Shown here: piece by piece, positions 20,101 to 27,537 of the stretch
Position numbering within the stretch: the stretch's first letter is position 1
Layout of the letters: the number at the start of each line of letters is the position of its first letter
Assembly (NCBI RefSeq): GCF_021261325.1
Contig: NZ_JAJSBI010000001.1
Location: 310,001 to 374,000, forward strand
Source of the DNA: Streptomyces guryensis
GTDB taxonomy: Bacteria; Actinomycetota; Actinomycetes; Streptomycetales; Streptomycetaceae
DNA: 64,000 nucleotides
Direction: 5' to 3'
The notes under the pieces: model-generated
What the model was told of the DNA's origin: nothing
The model's input: the letters and a program-made list of their open reading frames with translations, nothing else
The model's database searches: none
Program-made: the position numbers and the translations under genes

Positions 20101-20945
20101 ACGAGGTCGCCGCCGAGGTCGCGGCGCCGGTCGCGCTGTCCGAGCCCTTCTTCGCGCCGGACGAGGAGCTGTACAGCAGCGTTGCCGAGGCGGAGGCCGC
20201 GGTCGGCCGTGGCCGTTCGCGGCGCCGGTCGAGCCGGCGGGCGTCCGCTCCGGCGGGTGCCCCCCGGCGTGAGGCACCGCGGCACGAGGAGGCCGAGGCG
20301 CCGACCGCTCAGGACGTGACGGTCGAGGCAGAGGTGGAGCGTCCGGTGCAGCCGGAGCCGGCCGCCGCGGCGCTGGCCGAGCCCGCCGCCGTCGAGGACG
20401 CGGTCGTCCAGGCCGCCCCCGCCGAGGCTGCGGCCGTCGAGGAGGCCGCGCCCAAGGGGCGTACGCGCCGTCGTGCGACCCGCAAGGTGTCCGCGCCGGC
20501 CGGGTCGCCCGCGGGGGCCGAGGCCGCCGTGGTGACGGTCGCCGAGACCGCGCCCGTGGCCGAGGCCCCGGTGGCTGCGGAGCCGCAGACCGAGGCCGAG
20601 GCCCCCGCCGAGAGCGCCGCTCCGGCCCGCCCGCGGCGCCGTGCGGTGCGCAAGGAGACCGCGCCGACCGCGTCCGAGGAGACGGCCGTCGTGGTCGTCC
20701 CGTCGGGTGCGGAGGAGCCCGCGGTCGCGGAGGAGAGCGCTGAGGAGGCGGCTCCGGCCAAGAAGACGGCCGCCCGCAAGACGGCCAAGAAGGCCACCGC
20801 GAAGAAGGCCGCCACCAAGAAGACCGCGGCCAAGAAGACGGCGGCGAAGAAGGTGACGGCCAAGAAGGCGGCGACCGCCAAGACGGCCGCGGCCAAGTCG
20901 ACGGCGAAGAAGACCGCGGTCTCGGCCGCCGCCGACGAGAGCTGA
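17175..20945 (+). CDS. rne: Ribonuclease E/G with long N- and C-terminal extensions
   Basis: 1256 residues. The catalytic core (about 520-960) contains the S1 RNA-binding region (SYVGNVYLGKVQNVLPSMEA), the metal-binding acids in VVDVNTGKFTG (Asp about 819) and VIDFIDM (Asp about 863), and the Zn-link CVHC (Cys about 921 and 924). The first 500 residues are acidic and low-complexity, with repeated Arg blocks (RRTRRRATRR), and the C-terminal 290 residues repeat the same blocks and end in a Lys/Ala histone-H1-like tail. It cleaves single-stranded RNA and organises decay partners. The streptomycete enzyme (RNase ES) is known for scaffold arms on both sides. GGGAG (17160-17164) precedes ATG. The 264-nt leader could allow autoregulation. 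Confidence 0.95.
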   Translation: MLEPTEPTEGSELNTPSDTLPPRRRRRAASRPAGPPAAAASEAPEEIVAPAIPADSDKKADEDEAEEVAAVEESEEAAEVPPVVEEAAPAGRTRRRATRRASAPAGAPVAAEVAETVVPAAAPVEEREGAAVAEVPAASAGESDEDAAPRRTRRRATRRVSAPVEAPVAAEEAEAPAVAEEPAAEAVEPAEDAAPRRTRRRATRRVSTQVEETAGAEEAPAVEEPVTAPVAEQAEEDGAPRRTRRRATRKAATGFAEPAQTAGAVEDAESVEDEGPRRPARPAVAVFQAPVFTEPQFQTPQRAAAEAAAEAETAEPEELQEEQAGARRRRRRRGAAFGEEAEPQAVETVVEDEAEEDEESAEDAAEGDESEETGSRRRRRRGGRRRRRGESAESAGEDDSEESDEFAAVQAAQDAEDTAEQVEDDEEDEAGGSSSSSRRRRRRRRRAGDSSADTEPGDGDPERTVVKVREPRPKAEPSDEVQSIKGSTRLEAKKQRRREGREQGRRRVPIITEAEFLARREAVERVMVVRQSGERTQIGVLEDGVLVEHYVNKEQATSYVGNVYLGKVQNVLPSMEAAFIDIGKGRNAVLYAGEVNFEALGMANGPRRIESALKSGQSVLVQVTKDPIGHKGARLTSQVSLPGRYLVYVPEGSMTGISRKLPDTERARLKTILKKIVPEDAGVIVRTAAEGASEDELRRDVERLQAQWEDIQKKSKNGNAPTLLYGEPDMTVRVVRDIFNEDFTKVVVSGDEAWETIHGYVSHVAPDLADRLSKWTSEVDVFATYRIDEQLSKALDRKVWLPSGGSLVIDRTEAMVVVDVNTGKFTGQGGNLEETVTRNNLEAAEEIVRQLRLRDLGGIIVIDFIDMVLESNRDLVLRRLLECLGRDRTKHQVAEVTSLGLVQMTRKRVGQGLLESFSETCVHCNGRGVIVHMEQPTSAGGGGKRKKRGRGGDGHVHEHEAGAAVEAPEAVEETEDEVAAEVAAPVALSEPFFAPDEELYSSVAEAEAAVGRGRSRRRSSRRASAPAGAPRREAPRHEEAEAPTAQDVTVEAEVERPVQPEPAAAALAEPAAVEDAVVQAAPAEAAAVEEAAPKGRTRRRATRKVSAPAGSPAGAEAAVVTVAETAPVAEAPVAAEPQTEAEAPAESAAPARPRRRAVRKETAPTASEETAVVVVPSGAEEPAVAEESAEEAAPAKKTAARKTAKKATAKKAATKKTAAKKTAAKKVTAKKAATAKTAAAKSTAKKTAVSAAADES

Positions 20946-20955
20946 GCAGTGCGCT

Positions 20956-20984
20956 GTGCGGCCGGTCCCTGTGACCGGCCGCAC
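20956..20984 (+). terminator. Hairpin terminator after rne
   Basis: GTGCGGCCGGTC (20956-20967) pairs perfectly with GACCGGCCGCAC (20973-20984) across a 5-nt loop, 10 nt after the rne stop. Confidence 0.85.
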
Positions 20985-21005
20985 GCGTGTGGGGCCCGGC
21001 CCGGT

Positions 21006-21035
21006 TTGACCCCTCCGGCCACGGCCCCGTAACCT
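21006..21035 (+). promoter_or_regulatory. Promoter of rplU-rpmA
   Basis: TTGACC (21006-21011) and TAACCT (21030-21035) are separated by 18 bp, a good vegetative-type promoter. It leaves a leader of about 140 nt that contains several GC-rich inverted repeats before the rplU start at 21181. Confidence 0.7.
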
Positions 21036-21180
21036 TGACCGTCGGCGTGTCCTTGGATATGGGCGCGCCACATCCCCGTAAACCTCATTCCTCCAGGGCA
21101 CTGGGTGCTCCGGAGAGGCTGCCCCTGCCGGGTGGCTGGACTGCGGGGGTGCCGTTCCCGAGCGAGAGAGTGAGATCCGC

Positions 21181-21501
21181 GTGTACGCCATCGTGCGCAG
21201 CGGTGGTCGCCAGCACAAGGTTGCTGTCGGCGACATCGTTGAGGTTGACAAGATTTCCACCGCCAAGGTTGGCGACACGGTCGAGCTCTCGACCCTGCTC
21301 GTTGTCGACGGCGACGCTGTGACCAGCGACCCGTGGGTGCTGGCCGGCATCAAGGTCCAGGCCGAGGTCGTGGACCACCACAAGGGCGTCAAGATCGACA
21401 TCCTTCGCTACAAGAACAAGACCGGCTACCGCCGACGTCAGGGCCACCGCCAGCAGTACACGGCGATCAAGGTCACTGAGATCCCCGCGGCTGCGAAGTA
21501 A
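21181..21501 (+). CDS. rplU: 50S ribosomal protein L21
   Basis: 106 residues, standard length. The sequence [17 protein letters not shown] and the C-terminal [18 protein letters not shown] are characteristic. L21 binds 23S rRNA and helps assembly of the large subunit. The start is GTG 21181, with GAGAGAGUGAG-like purines just upstream. It lies 15 nt before rpmA in the classic rplU-rpmA-obg order. The long structured leader suggests post-transcriptional control, a common feature of L21 operons, but no named L21 leader motif could be confirmed here. Confidence 0.97.
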   Translation: MYAIVRSGGRQHKVAVGDIVEVDKISTAKVGDTVELSTLLVVDGDAVTSDPWVLAGIKVQAEVVDHHKGVKIDILRYKNKTGYRRRQGHRQQYTAIKVTEIPAAAK

Positions 21502-21515
21502 GGGACTGAGGAGAA

Positions 21516-21770
21516 ATGGCACACAAGAAGGGCGCATCGTCCACCCGGAACGGTCGCGACTCCAATGCCCAGCGGCTCGGCGTGAAGCGCTTCGGCGGTC
21601 AGGTCGTCAACGCGGGTGAGATCCTGGTCCGCCAGCGCGGCACCCACTTCCACCCCGGCTCCGGCGTCGGCCGTGGCGGCGACGACACGCTGTTCGCGCT
21701 GAACGCCGGCGCGGTGGAGTTCGGTACCCACCGTGGCCGCAAGGTCGTGAACATCGTTCCGGTCGCCTGA
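21516..21770 (+). CDS. rpmA: 50S ribosomal protein L27
   Basis: 84 residues. The start [21 protein letters not shown] is the conserved L27 N-terminus that reaches the peptidyl-transferase centre, and no Firmicute-style cleaved leader is present. [23 protein letters not shown] is the family core. ATG 21516 is preceded by GAGGAG (21508-21513). It is followed by a large hairpin, so obg is probably partly transcribed separately. Confidence 0.98.
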   Translation: MAHKKGASSTRNGRDSNAQRLGVKRFGGQVVNAGEILVRQRGTHFHPGSGVGRGGDDTLFALNAGAVEFGTHRGRKVVNIVPVA

Positions 21771-21810
21771 GTCAGTTCCTGATTCAGGGCTGAAGCCCGA
21801 ACGCTTCGCG

Positions 21811-21852
21811 AGGCGGACCTCACTTCCCGTGTGGGAAGGCGGGTCCGCCTTT
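21811..21852 (+). terminator. Two-tier hairpin between rpmA and obg
   Basis: AGGCGGACC (21811-21819) pairs with GGTCCGCCT (21842-21850), enclosing a second stem CTTCCC-GTGT-GGGAAG. It is followed by TT. A perfect -35 word TTGACA lies just downstream at 21859-21864 and may belong to an obg promoter. Confidence 0.75.
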
Positions 21853-21900
21853 CGCGTGTTGACATGAGTAACACCCGTACGTATCTGGAGGCACCGAACC

Positions 21901-23343
21901 ATGACCACCTTCGTGGACCGCGTCGAGCTGCACGTCGCCGCGGGTAGCGGAGGTCACGGCTGTGCCTCCGTCCACCGTGAGAAGTTCAAGCCGCTCGGCG
22001 GACCCGACGGCGGCAACGGCGGGCACGGCGGTGACGTCATCCTCACCGTCGACCAGTCCGTGACGACTCTTCTCGACTACCACCACTCCCCGCACCGCAA
22101 GGCCACCAGCGGCAAGCCCGGCGAGGGCGGCAACCGGTCGGGCAAGGACGGGCAGGACCTGGTCCTTCCCGTGCCGGACGGCACCGTCGTCCTCGACAGG
22201 GCGGGCAATGTGCTCGCCGACCTGGTCGGGCACGGCACCTCGTACGTCGCCGCGCAGGGCGGCCGTGGCGGTCTCGGCAACGCGGCGCTCGCCTCGGCGC
22301 GGCGCAAGGCGCCGGGCTTCGCGCTGCTCGGTGTCCCCGGCGATCTCCAGGACATCGTCCTGGAGCTGAAGACGGTCGCGGATGTGGCGCTGGTGGGGTA
22401 CCCGAGCGCCGGCAAGTCCTCGCTGATCTCGGTGTTGTCGGCCGCCAAGCCGAAGATCGCCGACTATCCGTTCACGACCCTCGTCCCCAACCTGGGTGTC
22501 GTCACGGCCGGTTCGACCGTGTACACCATCGCGGACGTACCGGGGCTGATCCCGGGTGCCAGCCAGGGCAAGGGGCTGGGGCTGGAGTTCCTGCGGCACG
22601 TCGAGCGGTGCAGCGTGCTGGTGCACGTGCTGGACACGGCGACGCTGGAGTCCGAGCGGGACCCGGTCTCCGACCTCGATGTCATCGAGGAGGAGCTGAA
22701 GCAGTACGGCGGGCTCGACCGGCGGCCGCGGATCGTCGTACTGAACAAGATCGACGTACCGGACGGCAAGGATCTCGCCGAGATGGTGCGGCCGGACCTG
22801 GAGGCGCGGGGATACCGGGTCTTCGAGGTGTCCGCCGTGGCCCATCTCGGGCTGAAGGAACTGTCGTTCGCGCTGGCCGACCTGGTGGCGAAGGCACGCG
22901 CCGCGAAGCCGAAGGAGGAGGCCACGCGGATCGTCATCCGGCCCAAGGCCGTCGACGACGCGGGCTTCACGGTGACGCGCGAGGAGGACGGGCTGTTCCG
23001 GGTGCGGGGCGAGAAGCCCGAGCGCTGGGTGCGGCAGACCGACTTCAACAACGACGAGGCCGTGGGGTATCTCGCGGACCGCCTCAACCGCCTCGGTGTG
23101 GAAGAGGAGTTGATGAAGGCGGGTGCCCGGTCGGGTGACGGTGTCGCCATCGGACCCGAGGAGAACGCCGTCGTCTTCGACTGGGAGCCGTCGGTGATGG
23201 CCGGGGCGGAGATGCTGGGCCGTCGCGGTGAGGACCACCGGTTCGAGGCGCCGAGGCCCGCGGCGCAGCGGCGCCGGGACCGGGACGCGGAGCGGGACGA
23301 GGCGCTTCGGGAGTACGGGGGCTTCGAACCCTTCGGTGAGTAG
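21901..23343 (+). CDS. obg: Obg-family GTPase
   Basis: 480 residues. The Gly-rich Obg fold ([18 protein letters not shown]) is followed by the GTPase domain with G1 GYPSAGKSS (Lys about 172), DVPGL as G3 and NKID as G4, and then an OCT-type C-terminal domain ([24 protein letters not shown]). Obg binds the 50S subunit and links GTP level to growth; in S. coelicolor it influences the onset of aerial mycelium. ATG 21901 has GGAGG at 21887-21891. The stop is followed by a dispersed repeat, which closes this operon. Confidence 0.96.
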   Translation: MTTFVDRVELHVAAGSGGHGCASVHREKFKPLGGPDGGNGGHGGDVILTVDQSVTTLLDYHHSPHRKATSGKPGEGGNRSGKDGQDLVLPVPDGTVVLDRAGNVLADLVGHGTSYVAAQGGRGGLGNAALASARRKAPGFALLGVPGDLQDIVLELKTVADVALVGYPSAGKSSLISVLSAAKPKIADYPFTTLVPNLGVVTAGSTVYTIADVPGLIPGASQGKGLGLEFLRHVERCSVLVHVLDTATLESERDPVSDLDVIEEELKQYGGLDRRPRIVVLNKIDVPDGKDLAEMVRPDLEARGYRVFEVSAVAHLGLKELSFALADLVAKARAAKPKEEATRIVIRPKAVDDAGFTVTREEDGLFRVRGEKPERWVRQTDFNNDEAVGYLADRLNRLGVEEELMKAGARSGDGVAIGPEENAVVFDWEPSVMAGAEMLGRRGEDHRFEAPRPAAQRRRDRDAERDEALREYGGFEPFGE

Positions 23344-23367
23344 TCGCTCCGCTGGGTGGCGGTGCCG

Positions 23368-23445
23368 CCTGGGGGCTCCGCCCCCAGGCCCCGAGGCCCC
23401 CGGTCGGCCTGGACGGCCTCGTCCTCAAACGCCGGACGGGCTGGG
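23368..23445. repeat. Dispersed intergenic repeat, copy 2
   Basis: CCTGGGGGCTCCGCCCCCAG is followed by CGGCCTGGACGGCCTCGTCC and AAACGCCGGACGGGCTG, closely matching the element at 9382-9449. Both copies follow the last gene of a + strand operon. Confidence 0.75.
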
Positions 23446-23603
23446 TTTCGGATCACCCGGTCGAGTGATCTGTAGTGATCGTGAAGCTGGTGGCGCACGC
23501 CCGCTGATCAGCCTCAACCCCGTACCCCTCGTACGGATCGCCGAACTCGGCTCGAACTTCGCTTCCTGAACAGCCCCCTGCCCGGTGTCAACTGAGGGTA
23601 CGT

Positions 23604-23661
23604 AAGACCCGTTGCGGCAAAATCACGTTCGTCGTGTTCTTCCCGTGTCGCAACGGGTCTT
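23604..23661 (+). repeat. Long-loop inverted repeat upstream of phoD
   Basis: AAGACCCGTTGCG (23604-23616) and CGCAACGGGTCTT (23649-23661) are perfect complements around a 32-nt, AT-richer loop. It could be a hairpin in the leader RNA or a pair of operator half-sites. Confidence 0.6.
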
Positions 23662-23772
23662 CTGTTGTCTGCTCATTTGTCATGCACGCGAAGGCCCTCG
23701 TTCAACGGGTGGACCGCCCGGCTGCGTGAGCTTTCACGTGTCCAAGAGGCTTGCGAGACAGGGGAGTTCGCG

Positions 23773-25323
23773 ATGACCGGAGCAATCTCGCCCGACCGAC
23801 GCCGCTTTCTGGCCGCCGGCGCCGCCGTCCTCGGCGCCACCGCGTCGGCCCAGCTCTGGCTGCCGGGCACGGCCCGCGCGGCCGAAGCAACCCTGCCCGA
23901 CGGCGTGTTCAGCCTCGGCATCGCCTCCGGCGACCCGCTGCCCGACGGCATCGTGCTGTGGACCCGGCTCGCCCCCGACCCGCTGAACGGCGGCGGCATG
24001 CCGGACAGTGTGGTTCCGGTGGAGTGGGAGCTCGCGGAGGACGAGCGGTTCAGAAAGCCCCTGCGCCGGGGCGTCGCCCAGGCCCGGCCCGAGTACGGGC
24101 ACAGCGTTCACGTGGACGTACGGGGCCTGCGCCCGGACCGCTCGTACTGGTACCGCTTCCGCACGAGCGGTCAGATCTCGCCCACCGGTCGCACCCGCAC
24201 CGCCCCGCACCCGCACAGCAGGGGTGGCTCGCTGCGCGTCGCTCTCGCCTCCTGCCAGAACTGGCAGCACGGCTATTTCACGCCGTACGCCGACATGCTC
24301 GACCAGGACCCCGACTTCGTCCTCTTCGTCGGCGACTACATCTACGAGTCCGCGCCGTCCTCGGCGGGCCCGCGCAGGCACGAGGGCACGGGGGAGCCGT
24401 ACACCCTGGAGGAGTACCGCAACCGGTACGCCCAGTACAAGACCGATCCCGACCTCGCCGCCATCCACGCGAACACACCCTGGGTGGTCACCTTCGACGA
24501 CCACGAGGTCGACAACGACTGGGCCGGGGAGATCCCGCAGGACCCCGCCAAGCAGTCGCACGACGCGTTCGTGGCCCGGCTGACGGCGGCCTTCCAGGCG
24601 TACTACGAGCACATGCCGGTCCGTGCCTCCGCGATCCCGAACGGCCCGCACATCCAGATGTACCGCCGGCTGGAGTTCGGCCGCCTGGTCCGCCTGAACG
24701 TCCTCGACACCAGGCAGTACCGCAGTGACCAGGTGACCAGCCAGGCGGACGCCGAGAACCCGTCGCTCACGATGCTCGGCGCCGCGCAGAAGCAGTGGCT
24801 CCTGGACGGGCTGCTGGACTCGCCGGCCCGCTGGAACCTGATCGCCTCGCAGATAATGATGGCGGAGACCGATCTGCAGATCGGCGAGGGCAAGCTCTGG
24901 TACTACGACGCCTGGGACGGCTACCAGGTGGAACGCAACGCCCTGCTGGAGGAGTTCGCCGACATCCGCAACCCCGTCGTGCTCAGCGGCGACCGCCACC
25001 TCACGATGATCAGCGACCTCAGGACCGACTACGACGACCCGGACTCCGAGGTCGTCGGCGCCGAGTTCGTCGGTACGTCCATCTCCAGCAACGGTGACCA
25101 GGACCAGGCCGCCTTCCACGCCGAGTGGGACCCGCGGATGCCGGACAACCCGCACTGGAAGCTGATCGACGCCCACCGCGGCTACCACCTCTTCGACATC
25201 GACCGCGACGGCATCGACGCACAGGTGAGGGTGGTGGACACGGTCCGGCAGCCCACGGCCGCGGCGAGCACGCTGGCGCGGCTGCGGGTGGAATCCGGTG
25301 ACCCGGGCGTCCGGCTGGTCTGA
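23773..25323 (+). CDS. phoD: PhoD-family alkaline phosphatase / phosphodiesterase, Tat-exported
   Basis: 516 residues. A twin-arginine signal (DRRRFLAAGAAVLG, Arg at 9-11, ending AxA near residue 38) is followed by an N-terminal PhoD domain and the metallophosphatase domain with VGDYIYE, TFDDHEVDNDWAGE and SGDRHLTM. PhoD enzymes use Ca and Fe to hydrolyse phosphate diesters, including teichoic acids, and are normally induced by phosphate starvation through PhoP. ATG 23773 has GGGGAG directly upstream; the longer GTG start would bury the signal peptide. It sits next to wall-polymer genes, which suggests polymer turnover for phosphate, an inference. Confidence 0.93.
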   Translation: MTGAISPDRRRFLAAGAAVLGATASAQLWLPGTARAAEATLPDGVFSLGIASGDPLPDGIVLWTRLAPDPLNGGGMPDSVVPVEWELAEDERFRKPLRRGVAQARPEYGHSVHVDVRGLRPDRSYWYRFRTSGQISPTGRTRTAPHPHSRGGSLRVALASCQNWQHGYFTPYADMLDQDPDFVLFVGDYIYESAPSSAGPRRHEGTGEPYTLEEYRNRYAQYKTDPDLAAIHANTPWVVTFDDHEVDNDWAGEIPQDPAKQSHDAFVARLTAAFQAYYEHMPVRASAIPNGPHIQMYRRLEFGRLVRLNVLDTRQYRSDQVTSQADAENPSLTMLGAAQKQWLLDGLLDSPARWNLIASQIMMAETDLQIGEGKLWYYDAWDGYQVERNALLEEFADIRNPVVLSGDRHLTMISDLRTDYDDPDSEVVGAEFVGTSISSNGDQDQAAFHAEWDPRMPDNPHWKLIDAHRGYHLFDIDRDGIDAQVRVVDTVRQPTAAASTLARLRVESGDPGVRLV

Positions 25324-25334
25324 CGGCTCGCGCG

Positions 25335-25369
25335 GACACCGTGGGACTGACCGGAGTCCCACGGTGTTC
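25335..25369 (+). terminator. Hairpin terminator after phoD
   Basis: ACACCGTGGGACT (25336-25348) pairs with AGTCCCACGGTGT (25355-25367) across GACCGG, 12 nt after the phoD stop. Confidence 0.85.
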
Positions 25370-25860
25370 CAGGGCACGACGAATCGGTCCCTCACCCTCA
25401 CCGAGACCGAAATACTGCGGAATCTTGATGAGGAATTCCGGGGCAATGGGCTGCCGGCCGGGCTCTATTCCAAGCCAGTTCGTAACGGCGCGGTCGTGGA
25501 TATGAAGAACGCGTGCGGCCCGCCGCCGCGGGGCGTGAAGGTCTCGACACCGCGGTGGGCCGTCGGGCCCGCCACCGGGGCCGGCGTCGAGATGATTGAC
25601 CGCATCGCTCATATGGGCGTACGTGTCCTCGGTGATCCCGCACCGCGGCGCGCACGGTTCACCGGGGCGGCACTGATCCGCTGTGCAGTTACTCACAGCA
25701 ATTCCGTGGGAGGGTGCGGAGGGAGTCCCCACCGTCACCAGCAGTGCCAGGTGAATGACAGGTAGCGCGCACATATGCAGCGAAGGGCGCTCACCTTGCA
25801 CAGCGGTAACCGCAAGTGGGACCATTTCTGCGTTCCCTGTCGCCCCAAGGTAGGTCCTCT
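25370..25860. other. Intergenic region ahead of the wall-polymer genes
   Basis: About 490 bp with no convincing gene. The left part has lower GC than its surroundings (around 25400-25520) and an open frame containing TETEILRNLDEEFRG, but this has no start or ribosome-binding site and is not recognised. It probably holds the promoter for the gene at 25861. Confidence 0.5.
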
Positions 25861-27357
25861 GTGTCCCAGCACATAGCCAAGCCCCGTACCACCGCAGTGA
25901 TCCTGGCCGGCGGTACCGGCCAGCGGGTGGGTCTGTCGATCCCCAAGCAGCTGCTGAAGATCGCCGGCAAGGCAGTCATCGAGCACACCCTGACCACCTT
26001 CGAGAAGGCCGACTCGATCGACGACGTCATCGTGCTGATGGCGCCGGGCTACGTCCCCGACATCGAGAAGATCGTCGCCAAGGCCGGGTTCAAGAAGGTC
26101 AAGAAGATCATCGAGGGCGGCTCGACCCGGAACGAGACCACCGAGCGCGCCATCGAGGCCCTCGGTGAGGGCCTGGCCGACGGCGAGGACCTGAACGTCC
26201 TGTTCCACGACGCCGTACGCCCCCTGCTGGCGCAGCGCGTGATCGACGACTGCGTGGTCGCGCTGGAGCGCTACCAGGCCGTCGACGTCGCCATCCCGTC
26301 CGCGGACACCATCATCGTGACGCGCACGCACGGTGAGGACGGCGAGTTCATCACCGAGATCCCGGACCGCTCCCGGCTGCGCCGCGGCCAGACCCCGCAG
26401 GCCTTCAAGCTGTCCACGATCAAGCGGGCGTACGAGGTCGCGGCCGGCGACCCCAACTTCCAGGCCACGGACGACTGCTCCGTCGTGCTGAAGTACCTGC
26501 CGGACGTGCCGATCCACGTCGTCGCGGGCGACGAGTACAACATGAAGGTCACCCAGCCGGTCGACGTCTTCATCGCCGACAAGCTGTTCCAGCTCGCCTC
26601 CACGGCGGCGCCGGAGCAGGTCAGCGAGGAGGCCTACCGCGAGCTGCTGACCGGCAAGACGGTCGTGATCTTCGGCGGCTCGTACGGCATCGGCAAGGAC
26701 ATCGCCGAAATCGCCGAGTCCTACGGCTCCACCGTGTACGCGCTCGGCCGCTCCACCACCGGCACGCACGTGGAGAACCCGGAGGAGGTCGACGACGCGC
26801 TGTCCAAGGCGTACGCGGAGACCGGCCGGATCGACTACGTCGTCAACACCGCGGGCGTGCTGCGCATCGGCAAGCTGGCCGAGACCGACAACGCGACCAT
26901 CGAGGAGGCGCTGAAGGTCAACTACCTGGCCCCGGTGCAGATCGCTCGTTCCGCGTACAAGTACCTGGCGGAGACCAAGGGCCAGCTGCTGCTGTACACC
27001 TCCAGCAGCTACACCCGCGGGCGTGCCGAGTACAGCCTCTACTCCTCGACCAAGGCCGCCATGGTGAACCTCACCCAGGCCCTGTCCGACGAGTGGGCCG
27101 GCGACGGCATCCGCGTCAACTGCGTCAACCCGGAGCGCACCGCGACGCCGATGCGTACGAAGGCCTTCGGCCAGGAGGCCGCGGGCACCCTGCTGTCCTC
27201 GGAGGCGGTCGCCCGCACCTCGCTGGACGTGCTGCTGTCCGAGCTGACCGGCCATGTCATCGACGTCCGCCAGCAGGACCCGACGGCGGGCGCGGCGAAG
27301 GCCTCCGGCTTCGAGCAGGCGCTGGCCTCGGTGCTGGACCGACAGGACGGCATGTAA
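25861..27357 (+). CDS. Bifunctional cytidylyltransferase / short-chain dehydrogenase (CDP-ribitol synthesis type)
   Basis: 498 residues with two domains. The N-terminal IspD/TarI-like half (1-240) has LAGGTGQRVGLSIPKQ and HDAVRPLL. The C-terminal SDR half (260-498) has GGSYGIG (from about 272) for NAD(P) and the YxxxK catalytic pair YSSTK (Tyr about 394, Lys about 398). This fusion matches the Haemophilus Bcs1 type, which reduces ribulose-5-phosphate to ribitol-5-phosphate and activates it with CTP. Making CDP-ribitol, or a similar CDP-polyol, for a cell-wall polymer fits the TagF-like gene that follows. GTG 25861 has AAGGTAGG upstream. Confidence 0.88.
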   Translation: MSQHIAKPRTTAVILAGGTGQRVGLSIPKQLLKIAGKAVIEHTLTTFEKADSIDDVIVLMAPGYVPDIEKIVAKAGFKKVKKIIEGGSTRNETTERAIEALGEGLADGEDLNVLFHDAVRPLLAQRVIDDCVVALERYQAVDVAIPSADTIIVTRTHGEDGEFITEIPDRSRLRRGQTPQAFKLSTIKRAYEVAAGDPNFQATDDCSVVLKYLPDVPIHVVAGDEYNMKVTQPVDVFIADKLFQLASTAAPEQVSEEAYRELLTGKTVVIFGGSYGIGKDIAEIAESYGSTVYALGRSTTGTHVENPEEVDDALSKAYAETGRIDYVVNTAGVLRIGKLAETDNATIEEALKVNYLAPVQIARSAYKYLAETKGQLLLYTSSSYTRGRAEYSLYSSTKAAMVNLTQALSDEWAGDGIRVNCVNPERTATPMRTKAFGQEAAGTLLSSEAVARTSLDVLLSELTGHVIDVRQQDPTAGAAKASGFEQALASVLDRQDGM

Positions 27358-27383
27358 TAATCGACGGGAATTAGTCTTCCGTT

Positions 27384-27447
27384 ATTCAGGCCTCTGCTTT
27401 CCGGTGTCAATGCAGTGCATTGATCCGGTGTTCGCAGGGGCCTGAAT
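27384..27447 (+). promoter_or_regulatory. Nested palindrome between the CDP-polyol gene and the TagF-like gene
   Basis: ATTCAGGCC (27384-27392) pairs with GGCCTGAAT (27439-27447). At the centre TCAATGCA-G-TGCATTGA (27407-27423) is a perfect palindrome, itself flanked by direct repeats TCCGGTGT (27400-27407, 27424-27431). It lies 27 nt after a stop codon in an AT-richer gap. It could act as an operator, or as an RNA hairpin controlling read-through. Confidence 0.7.
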
Positions 27448-27537
27448 CCGTACACCCGACGAATTCCCGTAGAATTGCCACAAATCCTGCGCACTTCAGA
27501 ACAAAACCGGCACTCCCCCTCCCAGAGCAGGTTCTCC

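Larger units (their letters stand above)
23344..23772. other. Intergenic region between obg and phoD
   Basis: No gene seen. It contains the dispersed repeat at 23368-23445, a group of GATCAC/GTGATC words (23451-23456, 23465-23470, 23475-23480), and a 13-bp inverted repeat at 23604-23661. The phoD promoter must lie in the right half; a GTTCA-type PhoP half-site at 23700 is too weak to call. Confidence 0.6.

Noticed and set aside
17262..21401. A 1379-residue minus-strand open frame opposite rne
   Set aside because: It is the antisense shadow of a repetitive GC-rich gene; codon bias and domains support rne only.
21859..21887. Strong obg promoter at the TTGACA word
   Set aside because: The best -10 (TATCTG, 21882-21887) would start transcription after the obg ribosome-binding site, so it was not listed as a feature.
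25298..25765. A 155-residue + strand open frame downstream of phoD
   Set aside because: It starts inside phoD, has no ribosome-binding site, and crosses the phoD terminator hairpin.
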